From Candidatus Binatia bacterium (GTDB taxonomy: Bacteria; Desulfobacterota; Binatia; UBA9968; JAJDTQ01), in the NCBI GenBank assembly GCA_951813575.1, contig OX638375.1, positions 4,070,752-4,134,751 on the forward strand: a stretch of DNA of 64,000 nt, given 5' to 3'. Position numbers and translations under genes: made by a program. Below are positions 17,625 to 24,541 of the stretch, piece after piece; positions within the stretch are counted from its first letter, which is position 1; the number at the start of each line of letters is the position of its first letter. The notes beneath the pieces were generated by a model. That model was given only the letters and a program-made list of their open reading frames with translations. It was not told where the DNA came from and searched no databases.

Positions 17625-17939
17625 ATGTTGATCAACACAACACCGCGTAACCCGAATCGCGAACGGGTTCGACAAGTCAAGGAGGCATTGCGCGCAGCGC
17701 TGAGCCTTCCCGATGGTGCGACCGTTACGGTCACCGAGCTGGCATGTCGCGAAGAGGGCTGTCCGCCCATCGAGACCGTGGTTGCTCTGCTTCGGCCCGA
17801 TGGCCCGCCGCTGCAACACAAGCTTCACAAAACCACGGACGCCGTTGACGCCGAAGACCTGGTCCAGGTCTGCAAGGCGTGGGGGTTCGACGTCCAAATA
17901 TCAATACTCGCACCTCTGCTTCAGGAGAACCAGATATGA
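17625..17939 (+). CDS. Small conserved-looking protein with CREEGCPP motif (unknown function)
   Basis: A 104-residue soluble protein. The most distinctive part is TELACREEGCPPIETVV (~37-53), in which two cysteines five apart sit in an acidic context that could bind metal or act as thiols; the rest is a predicted alpha/beta fold with a DLVQVCKAW helix near the C-terminus. It is preceded by AAGGAGAAGAGAGAAC and its TGA overlaps the CobW ATG in an ATGA junction, so it is co-translated with the GTPase. Placement between a zinc transporter and a zinc-type CobW suggests a role in intracellular zinc handling. I do not recognise the family. Confidence 0.75.
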   Translation: MLINTTPRNPNRERVRQVKEALRAALSLPDGATVTVTELACREEGCPPIETVVALLRPDGPPLQHKLHKTTDAVDAEDLVQVCKAWGFDVQISILAPLLQENQI

Positions 17940-19282
17940 ACGCTCCACAAAAGATACCTGTTTCCATCCTCACCGGCTTCCTCGGCTCTGGCAAGACGAC
18001 CCTGCTCAACCGGATCTTGAGCGAGGAGCACGGTAAGCGCATTGCCGTGATCGAGAACGAGTACGGGGAGGTCGGCATCGATCAGGCGCTCGTCATCGAC
18101 GCTGACGAAGAGGTCTTCGAGATGTCGAACGGCTGCATCTGCTGCACGGTGCGCGGAGACCTGATCCGCGTGCTCGGCAATCTCATGAAGCGCCGCGACA
18201 AGTTCGACTATGTGTTGGTGGAGACCACAGGGCTCGCCGATCCCGGCCCGGTCGCTCAGACCTTCTTCATGGACGACGAGATTCGCGCGGAGTTCTCGCT
18301 TGACGGGATCGTCACGCTCGTCGATGCAGCCCACATCGAGCAGCAGCTCGGGCGAAGCGACGAGAGCACCGAGCAAGTCGCGTTCGCGGACGTCCTCGTT
18401 CTGAACAAGACGGACCTCGTCAACGGCGAGGCACTCGACAGGCTCGAAACTCGGCTCCGGGACATGAACCGAATGGCGCGAGTCGTGCGTAGCGAGCGGG
18501 CGAACGTCTCCGTCGATACGGTACTCAACTTGGGTGCCTTCGAACTGGACAAGGTGCTCGAGCGTCGTCCCACCTTCCTCGAGCCGGAGTATCCGTTCGA
18601 ATGGAGTGGAGTCTATTCGCTCGATATCGGCCGTTACGAACTCAGGCTCGCCGACGGACCTGATCCGGCGATGTCGCTCGTCGTTGTGCCCGACCAGGGC
18701 ACGGATGACGCTGCCCTCCGCGAGAGTGCGGAGTGGTGTGTGCGGCGGTACGCCGAACCTGCGGCAATCATATCCCCGGGGGAGGAGATTCCCGTCGGAA
18801 AGCATGTGAGCCTCCCGCTCGATTCACCCGGGCGCAAGTCGTTCTTCCTGGAGGTCGAGGCGCAGGTGCGGGTTGGGCTCTACACCCAGCACACCGCGGA
18901 AGAGTTCGATCTCCAACTGACGAACGCGGAAGGAGCGACCATCAGGCCTGAGGTCGAGCGCACCTGGGTCGCACAGCACGAGCACGACGACGAGGTGGGC
19001 TCGATCGCGATAGAGAGGGACGGCGACGTCAATCCGGAAAAACTTAACGCCTGGCTTGGCGAACTGCTCCGTGAGCGCGGGGTGGACATCTTCCGAATGA
19101 AGGGCTTCATCAGCCTCGCGGGTGAGTCGCGTCGCTTCGTCTTCCAGGGGGTTCACATGCTCTTTGACGCCCAGCCGGATCGTCCATGGGGAGACTCGCC
19201 CCGGCGCAATCAGCTCGTCTTCATCGGCCGCAACCTCGACGAGCAGAGCATGCGGCAAGGATTCGAGGCATGTCTGAGTTGA
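17936..19282 (+). CDS. CobW/COG0523 metal-chaperone GTPase (zinc-type)
   Basis: A 448-residue G3E GTPase. Walker A is GFLGSGKTT (14-22), the metal-binding CICC is at 67-70, ETTGLADP carries the Walker B region, and NKTD is at 157-160. The CobW C-terminal domain ends with FRMKGFISLAGESRRFVFQGVH. An unusual ~130-residue insert between GTPase and C-terminal domains (about 230-360) is predicted mainly beta. Zur-regulated members of this family insert Zn2+ into client enzymes under zinc starvation. It is translationally coupled to the small protein before it and overlaps the WD40 gene after it by 13 bases. Confidence 0.9.
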   Translation: MNAPQKIPVSILTGFLGSGKTTLLNRILSEEHGKRIAVIENEYGEVGIDQALVIDADEEVFEMSNGCICCTVRGDLIRVLGNLMKRRDKFDYVLVETTGLADPGPVAQTFFMDDEIRAEFSLDGIVTLVDAAHIEQQLGRSDESTEQVAFADVLVLNKTDLVNGEALDRLETRLRDMNRMARVVRSERANVSVDTVLNLGAFELDKVLERRPTFLEPEYPFEWSGVYSLDIGRYELRLADGPDPAMSLVVVPDQGTDDAALRESAEWCVRRYAEPAAIISPGEEIPVGKHVSLPLDSPGRKSFFLEVEAQVRVGLYTQHTAEEFDLQLTNAEGATIRPEVERTWVAQHEHDDEVGSIAIERDGDVNPEKLNAWLGELLRERGVDIFRMKGFISLAGESRRFVFQGVHMLFDAQPDRPWGDSPRRNQLVFIGRNLDEQSMRQGFEACLS

Positions 19283-20310
19283 GTGTCGACAGCCCAAAAG
19301 GTGTTCTTCGCCAGGGCTGGTCCGCGGCGGTCGGCGACTACGCCATCGCCGGAGGCTGGACCCTCCGCGGTAACGCCCTGGTGGTCGCTGACGCCGCGGG
19401 TGGCATCTACGCGTTCGACGGCAAGTCCGGTGCAAGCGCATGGGCGCGGCAGGGGGGACATGATGGCGGCGTGCTCGCGATGGCTATCCACCCAAGCGGA
19501 ACCGCGTTCGCTACGGCAGGCCAGGACGGCCGAGTCCTTGTCTGGGGTGTCGACGAAGGTCAGGTAGAACAGGCCATCGACGTCGGCAGCGGTTGGGTGG
19601 ATAACCTGGCGTGGTCGCCGGACGGCCAATGGCTGGCGGCCTCCTGCTCCCGGCAGGTCCGCGCGTATGGTGCGGACGGCGGAGAAGTCTGGCGATCCGA
19701 TGATCATCCCAGCACCGTCAGCGCCATCGCCTGGTCCAGCGCCGGGGAGCTGGCGACGGCCTGTTACTGTCGAGTGACGTTCTTCGACGTGTCCACCAGG
19801 GAGCTTCGCCAGAAGCTGGAGTGGCAGGGCTCCTTGGTGTCGATGGTACTGAGCCCGGACGGGGATATCGTGGCCTGCGGCAGCCAGGACAACTCGGTGC
19901 ACTTCTGGCGTCGCTCCACGGAGGAGGACTCCATGATGTCCGGATATCCCGCCAAACCGTCGGCCCTGGCCTTCGATGACACGGCCACCCTCCTGGCCAC
20001 CGGCGGAGGCGACGAGGTGACGGTCTGGAGCTTCAAGGGAGGTGGTCCCGAAGGCACGCGGCCCGGTGTTCTAAAACGTCATGCTCAACCTGTCACAACG
20101 CTCGCTTTCGCTCACCGCGGGATGCGCCTGGCCTCGGCAGCACGGGATGGCGCCGTAGTGGTGTGGTCGCTTCAGAGTAATGGAAAAGGCCGTCCTGTCG
20201 GGTCCGCGGTTTTGGCGGACATAGGGGCGGAACTGTACTGGCGGCCAGACGGGCGCGCGCTTGCCGCGCTCGACGCCCGGGGTGGCGTGACGGTTTGGCG
20301 GACAGGATGA
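19270..20310 (+). CDS. WD40-type beta-propeller protein at end of zinc operon
   Basis: A 346-residue protein made of WD40-like blades; repeats such as GTAFATAGQDGRVLVWG, GDIVACGSQDNSVHFWR, TLLATGGGDEVTVWS and MRLASAARDGAVVVWS are spaced about 40 residues apart. It has no signal peptide or membrane helix, so it should be cytoplasmic. The ATG at 19270 lies inside the CobW reading frame, giving a 13-base overlap. The AztD zinc chaperone of aztABCD systems is also a beta-propeller but is periplasmic; the present protein may be a cytoplasmic partner of the CobW GTPase. That role is inference. Confidence 0.85.
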   Translation: MSELSVDSPKGVLRQGWSAAVGDYAIAGGWTLRGNALVVADAAGGIYAFDGKSGASAWARQGGHDGGVLAMAIHPSGTAFATAGQDGRVLVWGVDEGQVEQAIDVGSGWVDNLAWSPDGQWLAASCSRQVRAYGADGGEVWRSDDHPSTVSAIAWSSAGELATACYCRVTFFDVSTRELRQKLEWQGSLVSMVLSPDGDIVACGSQDNSVHFWRRSTEEDSMMSGYPAKPSALAFDDTATLLATGGGDEVTVWSFKGGGPEGTRPGVLKRHAQPVTTLAFAHRGMRLASAARDGAVVVWSLQSNGKGRPVGSAVLADIGAELYWRPDGRALAALDARGGVTVWRTG

Positions 20311-20391
20311 ACATGGGCCCGAATTGCCCGCGCACGCGCAGTGCCGCGCCACAGTGGTAGCCTCGTGTCTTGATGCGCGGTCGCTCGGTTT

Positions 20392-20736
20392 GAGCCCATA
20401 CAACGCCCTCGCATTGTCGTCGACGATCTTGCGCCGGGCCTCGGCGCTGACCCCTTCGTCCCTTTGCAGGATGTTCAGCGCCTCCAGTTGGCTGGAGGTG
20501 TCCGCGTGGCCGTAGTCGGAGCCGATGACGATGTGGTCCTCGCCGGCGTATTGCAGGATGTAGGGCAGGTCCTCTTCGGTCTGGCACGCGACGTAGAAGC
20601 GGTTTCGGCGCAGCACGTCTGTCTTTTCGTCCAGCTTCCGGGTGCCGGTGCGGTGGAGGCGCGCGCCCAGGTCGGTGATGAGGTAGGGGACCCAGGAGGC
20701 GGCGGCTTCGAGGAAGCCCCAGCGGAGGTTCGGGAA
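20392..20736 (-). pseudogene. Duplicated 3' fragment of the amidohydrolase at 21921-22973
   Basis: This 345-base stretch matches 21924-22268 at a constant offset of 1532 with about ten differences by eye, five of them in the first 35 bases. It encodes only the last ~115 residues (from LRWGFLEAAASWVPYLI to DNARALYGL), then reads on without the intact copy's stop codon. No start or N-terminal domain is present, so it is a gene fragment. The right breakpoint at 20736/20737 joins directly to pentapeptide-protein sequence on the opposite strand. Confidence 0.88.
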
Positions 20737-21167
20737 CTGCTGGCGCTGCTCGTCTTCGTCGGTGTCACGCTGATGGGCCACCGGGACAGCGACTTCTTTG
20801 CCTTCGGCGCGGAGACCCAGCTGCCGCTGGTCAACATCTCGGCCCCGACTGTGTCGTTTTTCATCGCGGCGCCAATCTCAGCGGAGCCCGGTTCGACGGC
20901 GCTAACCTTAGCGAAGTCAAGTTCATTGGCGCCGACCTGAGAAATGCCCGGTTCGACGGCGCCAGTTTCTTCATTACGAGATTCGAGGGCATGAATCTGG
21001 AAAATGCGAAGGGGCTAACCCAACTGCAACTCAACTCTGCGTGTGGCGATCAACACACCCGGCTGCCCGATGAGTTCAGCATCCCGATGTGTGGCGACAG
21101 CGAACTACGCGCCACTGACCCTGCGGTCGGTCGGCCGCCTCCGGGGCACAAGATCCACGGCCACTAA
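20737..21167 (+). pseudogene. Pentapeptide-repeat protein remnant (frameshifted, 5' truncated)
   Basis: In one frame, 20737-20880 encodes a hydrophobic helix followed by DFFAFGAETQLPLVNIS and FFIAAP, a pattern I associate with the membrane-anchored N-terminus of some pentapeptide-repeat proteins. From about 20847 another frame encodes GANLSGARFDGANLSEV, further A(D/N)LxX-type repeats, and a C-terminal CGDQHTRLPDEFSIP tail ending at TAA near 21167. The switch implies a deletion plus frameshift. The left end is cut by the duplicated amidohydrolase fragment. It is not expected to make a functional protein. Confidence 0.75.
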
Positions 21168-21211
21168 TACAACCCCGTCTTACCGGAAGTAGTTACCACC
21201 TGATTTCTTCA

Positions 21212-21240
21212 TTGACCTATGTCAATCGACACCATACACT
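21212..21240 (+). promoter_or_regulatory. higBA promoter and operator
   Basis: The -35 TTGACC (21212-21217) and -10 TACACT (21235-21240) are 17 bases apart. The inverted repeat TTGACCTATGTCAA (21212-21225) overlaps the -35 and is a good candidate for the HigA or HigBA autoregulatory site. The -10 ends only six bases before the GTG of higB, so the transcript may be nearly leaderless. Confidence 0.65.
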
Positions 21241-21246
21241 TGACAA

Positions 21247-21525
21247 GTGATCAGGACATTTCGGCATCGCGGCTTGAGGGAGCTCTATGAGCAGGGCCGT
21301 TCGCCGAAGGTCGCTCAGGAGCATGTGCAAAAACTCTTGCGCATCCTGACGGCCCTGGACCGCTCCACTGGTCCGGAGGGAATGGATATCCCCGGCTTTC
21401 GACTGCACCCACTCAAGGGTCGCATGCGGAGACATCATGCGGTCTCCGTCTCGGGCAACTGGCGGGTAACGTTTCGGTTCGAAGATGGCCAAGCCGTGGA
21501 TGTCGACTATCTGGATTACCATTAG
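21247..21525 (+). CDS. higB: HigB-type mRNA endonuclease toxin (RelE superfamily)
   Basis: A 92-residue RelE-fold toxin with the HigB layout: MIRTFRHRGL at the start, MDIPGFRLHPLKG in the middle and VSGNWRVTFRFEDG...VDYLDYH at the end, where the basic and histidine residues of the RNase site lie. HigB cleaves ribosome-bound mRNA. The start is GTG, as homologues begin at this isoleucine-containing MI. It is 11 bases upstream of the antitoxin gene, with the toxin first as usual for higBA. Confidence 0.93.
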   Translation: MIRTFRHRGLRELYEQGRSPKVAQEHVQKLLRILTALDRSTGPEGMDIPGFRLHPLKGRMRRHHAVSVSGNWRVTFRFEDGQAVDVDYLDYH

Positions 21526-21536
21526 GAGGTGCTCTC

Positions 21537-21824
21537 GTGGCAATGAACAATCCTGTACATCCTGGGGCCATCGTGCGTGAAGACTGCCTGAAACCACTGG
21601 GTTTGTCCGTGACCGAGGGCGCAAAGCGGCTCGGTATCGGACGTCAGACTCTTTCCAATCTGGTCAACGAAAAGGCGTCCGTCTCGATCGAAATGGCCTA
21701 CCGCCTGTCGAAGGCGTTTGGCTCCACGCCCGAGACTTGGCTCGGCATGCAGTTGGCCTTCGACCTCGCGCGGTCGCGGCACCTGGAACAGACAATAAAG
21801 TTGGGAAGAATCGCTGCCGCGTAG
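21537..21824 (+). CDS. higA: HigA-type antitoxin (HTH XRE)
   Basis: A 95-residue XRE-type repressor beginning NPVHPGAIVREDCLKPLGLS, the family hallmark, followed by a helix-turn-helix (RLGIGRQTLSNLVNEK) and the ETWLGMQLAFDL segment. It neutralises HigB and should repress the operon through the TTGAC-N4-GTCAA site. GTG 21537 is eight bases after AGGAGGT; an in-frame ATG at 21543 is a slightly more distant alternative. Confidence 0.93.
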   Translation: MAMNNPVHPGAIVREDCLKPLGLSVTEGAKRLGIGRQTLSNLVNEKASVSIEMAYRLSKAFGSTPETWLGMQLAFDLARSRHLEQTIKLGRIAAA

Positions 21825-21827
21825 GCC

Positions 21828-21893
21828 GTTCGCCCTGAGCCCTTCGACAAGCTCAGGACAAGCTTCGCGAAGCGAAGTCGAAGGGCGCCGACC
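21828..21893. repeat. Dispersed palindromic repeat
   Basis: A stem-forming sequence whose arms are GCCCTTCGACAAGC and a related GAAGTCGAAGGGCG around GGACAAGCTTCGCGAAGC. It is of the widely distributed intergenic type that contains TTCGACAAGCTCAGGAC. It lies between higA (plus) and the amidohydrolase (minus), where it could act as a bidirectional terminator. No other copy was noticed in the window. Confidence 0.7.
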
Positions 21894-21920
21894 CGTGTCA
21901 GGCGGAATCTCAACAAACTG

Positions 21921-22973
21921 TCAGAGCCCGTACAGCGCCCTGGCGTTGTCGTCGATGATCTTGCGCCGGGCCTCGGCGCTGACCCCTTCGTCCCTTTGCA
22001 GGATGTTCAGCGCCTCCAGTTGGCTGGAGGTGTCCGCGTGGCCGTAGTCGGAGCCGATGACGATGTGGTCCTCGCCGGCGTATTGCAGGATGTAGGGCAG
22101 GTCCTCTTCGGTCTGGCACGCGACGTAGAAGCGGTTTCGGCGCAGCACGTCCGCCTTTTCGTCCAGCTTCCGGGTGCCGGTGCGGTGGAGGCGGGCGCCG
22201 AGGTCGGTGATGAGGTAGGGGACCCAGGAGGCGGCGGCTTCGAGGAAGCCCCAGCGGAGGTCCGGGAATAGCTCCGGCACTCGGCTGAGGACGAGGGAGT
22301 GGAAGGCGGTGATGATGGGCACCTTGGCCATCCACAGGGCGGTGGCCCGGGAGTGGAAAATGCCGCTGAGGGCGTGGTTCACCAGCCCGGAGTGAATGCA
22401 CACCGCCATGTCCAGCCGGCTGGCCTCGGCGTAGACCGGGAAGTAGTCCTCGTCGATGGGCACGCGCTCGCCCATGAGTCCCTGCAGCAGGAAGCCGCAG
22501 GCGCCGTTGTCGCGGCTGAAGCGAAGCTCCTCCAACGCCACGTCCATGGTCTGCAACGGCAGCGTCGCCACCCAGCGCAGGCGCCCCTTGGCTTGGCGCC
22601 AGATGTCCGCCATCCAGCGGTTGTAGGCGCGGCACATGGCGATCTGGGTGCGGGGGCGGCTCAGGGTGGCGAGGCCCAGGAGGGTGGTGGGGTAGAGCAC
22701 CTGGATGTCGGTGCCGAGCTCGTCCATGTGCTTGAGCCGCGCCTCCACGTCCCGCAACTCGGAGGACTCCGGAGTCGTGCCGGAGCTGGCGGGCGGGAAC
22801 GCCCGCTTGGGCTCCAGGTTGCTGTCGAAGAGCCAGAAGTCGTTTCGGCGTAGCGGGTCCGACTGATCGGCCGCCTCGAGGATCCGCGGCTTGTGGCGCC
22901 GGTCGTCGCCCTCCATGTACTCCCAGGTTTCCTCGCACTCGATGACGTGGCAATCCGCGTCGATGACGGCCAT
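21921..22973 (-). CDS. Amidohydrolase-2 family enzyme (ACMSD-like)
   Basis: A 350-residue metal hydrolase or decarboxylase. It begins VIDADCHVIECEETW (the DxH metal motif), has an internal VCIHSGLVNH with the barrel histidine, another histidine in TAFHSLVL, and IGSDYGHAD with the metal-binding aspartate. It is the last gene of a minus-strand cluster and lies 28 bases after 3-hydroxyanthranilate 3,4-dioxygenase, whose product is the substrate of ACMSD, also an amidohydrolase-2 enzyme. That neighbourhood makes a ring-cleavage-product decarboxylase a sensible guess. Its 3' third is duplicated at 20392-20736. It is a distant paralogue of the gene at 46937-48010. Confidence 0.88.
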   Translation of the reverse strand: MAVIDADCHVIECEETWEYMEGDDRRHKPRILEAADQSDPLRRNDFWLFDSNLEPKRAFPPASSGTTPESSELRDVEARLKHMDELGTDIQVLYPTTLLGLATLSRPRTQIAMCRAYNRWMADIWRQAKGRLRWVATLPLQTMDVALEELRFSRDNGACGFLLQGLMGERVPIDEDYFPVYAEASRLDMAVCIHSGLVNHALSGIFHSRATALWMAKVPIITAFHSLVLSRVPELFPDLRWGFLEAAASWVPYLITDLGARLHRTGTRKLDEKADVLRRNRFYVACQTEEDLPYILQYAGEDHIVIGSDYGHADTSSQLEALNILQRDEGVSAEARRKIIDDNARALYGL

Positions 22974-23001
22974 GGCGCCCTCCCGGTTACTGTCGTTGCC
23001 G

Positions 23002-23544
23002 CTACCCTCTCCAGACGAAGGCCGGCCCCTCGCTCCTTACCGCGGGTTCGGTCTGCCCGCATTGGGCGCAACGGCGCAGGGTCTCGTCCTCGGCCATGGC
23101 CTCGTAGGCCTTGGCAACCGCGTCCGCGGGATCGTTGAAGTGGGCCGTGGTCTCGTAGAGCTGATGGGTGCAGCTGCGGCACACCCAGACGAAACGGTCG
23201 TCCTCGTCCGGCCGCCGCACCCGTTCCACCACCAGGGTGTAGGAGCCGTCCTCCCGGCGCGGCGAATGGGGCACGAAGCGGGGCAGCAGGAACATCTCGC
23301 CCTCCTTGAGCACCGCCACCTCCGGCTTGTTGTCCGGGGTGAGGTAGTGGAGGTTCAGTTCGCCCTCGAGCTGGTAGAAGATCTCGTCTCCCGGATTGAT
23401 ATGAAAGTCGGTGCGGGTGTTGGGTCCCCGGGTGACGAAGACGATGAAGTCCGAGTCTTCCCAGATGACCCTGCGCCGGCCCCAGTCGCCGCGGTTTTCG
23501 TCGATCCAGTTTCGCAGATTGAAGCGGGTGAGGTGTGGGAACAT
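23002..23544 (-). CDS. nbaC: 3-hydroxyanthranilate 3,4-dioxygenase
   Basis: A 180-residue cupin. Iron ligands are His48 and Glu54 (DFHINPGDEIF) and His93 (PRFVPHSP). The C-terminal rubredoxin-like iron site uses CRSC (122-125) and CAQC (159-162), as in bacterial 3-hydroxyanthranilate dioxygenases of about this length. It opens the aromatic ring of 3-hydroxyanthranilate or a close analogue to a semialdehyde. The start ATG at 23544 has AAGGAG upstream; the longer upstream frame lies inside the epimerase gene. Neighbours on the same strand are an epimerase (28 bases upstream) and an amidohydrolase (28 bases downstream). Confidence 0.9.
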   Translation of the reverse strand: MFPHLTRFNLRNWIDENRGDWGRRRVIWEDSDFIVFVTRGPNTRTDFHINPGDEIFYQLEGELNLHYLTPDNKPEVAVLKEGEMFLLPRFVPHSPRREDGSYTLVVERVRRPDEDDRFVWVCRSCTHQLYETTAHFNDPADAVAKAYEAMAEDETLRRCAQCGQTEPAVRSEGPAFVWRG

Positions 23545-23572
23545 GACAACTCCTTTTCCCGGCAGGGCGTTG

Positions 23573-24448
23573 TCACGCGCCGGGTCCGTGCCGGGGGTTG
23601 AATCCGAGGATTTCCCGCGCCTTGTCGGAGGCGTAACAACAATAGTTCTCATCCGCCTGGAACGCCACCGGCCGCACCTCCGGGAGATGTTCTTCGAGCA
23701 GGGTGCGGGTGGGGGTCGTGAGATACGTGGTGGGCGCGCAAATGTTGAACGCCTGATGGCCGTCGAAGCTTGCTTCCAGCGCAAGACGACAGGCCGTGGC
23801 CGCGTCGAGCACGTCGATGTAGCTCCAGAAGCTTCCCAGGCCGCGAATCATCGGGTCCTGCCGGCGCGCGATGAGCCGTTGGTACACGGTATCGTCGGCG
23901 ATGCCGGCAAAGCGAAGGCTTGCGATACAGGTGTTGCCGCGCCTGGCAAAGGCTTCGCACAGCTCCTCCCCCGTTAGCTTCGTCATGCCGTAGGGATCCT
24001 GGGGCCGCCGGGGGTGGCCCTCGTCGACGGGAAGGTAGTCGGGACGCACGGGGCGCAGGGGGTAGTACAGGCCGTACACGGCGAGGCTGGAGCCGATGAC
24101 AAGCCGCGGAATCTTCAGTGACGCGCTCGCGGCCAGGACGTTGTACGTCATGGCGACGTTGTGTTGAAAGCGCCGGCCGTCGCCGGTCACGTCGGGCGCC
24201 TGCCAGGTCCGGGCGGCGCGTTCGTAGAGCCCTTGCTCGGTGTAGGGGAAACGTTCGCGGGCCAGATGGATCACCGCCTCCGCGCCCTCCAGTGCGCCAA
24301 GTGTGGCGTCCGGGTCGGCAAGGTCCACGGGCGCCCCCGCGTTGCCGGCGGCAAGGTCCACGGGCATGACCTCGTGGCCGTGCCCTGACAACGTTTCCGC
24401 CACCCGTTGTCCCAGCCGCCCGGCGCTGCCGGTGACGGCGACCCTCAC
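23573..24448 (-). CDS. NAD-dependent epimerase/dehydratase (extended SDR), copy A
   Basis: A 291-residue extended short-chain dehydrogenase. The cofactor motif is TGSAGRLGQ near the N-terminus, and the catalytic YGMTK follows the GSSLAVYG serine strand. The start is GTG at 24448 with only a weak purine-rich ribosome site. It shows general similarity to the second epimerase of this cluster (25753-26583), including PDYLPVDEGHP...DPYG against PDYLPIDEEHP...DPYG, so the two are paralogues. The substrate is unknown; in this context it may act on a diol from the Rieske oxygenase or on a carbohydrate moiety. Confidence 0.85.
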   Translation of the reverse strand: MRVAVTGSAGRLGQRVAETLSGHGHEVMPVDLAAGNAGAPVDLADPDATLGALEGAEAVIHLARERFPYTEQGLYERAARTWQAPDVTGDGRRFQHNVAMTYNVLAASASLKIPRLVIGSSLAVYGLYYPLRPVRPDYLPVDEGHPRRPQDPYGMTKLTGEELCEAFARRGNTCIASLRFAGIADDTVYQRLIARRQDPMIRGLGSFWSYIDVLDAATACRLALEASFDGHQAFNICAPTTYLTTPTRTLLEEHLPEVRPVAFQADENYCCYASDKAREILGFNPRHGPGA

Positions 24449-24541
24449 GCCGCGGCCCCCCGGTCCCGCCTCATCCGCCGCCGGCCTGTAACATCCAAAT
24501 GGAGGGCAGGGTGCGTCATTGGTATGCGGGCCTGGCCGGGA

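Noticed and set aside
20464..20940. 158-codon plus-strand ORF as a real gene
   Set aside because: Its first half is antisense to the amidohydrolase fragment, and the second half is the frameshifted pentapeptide remnant.
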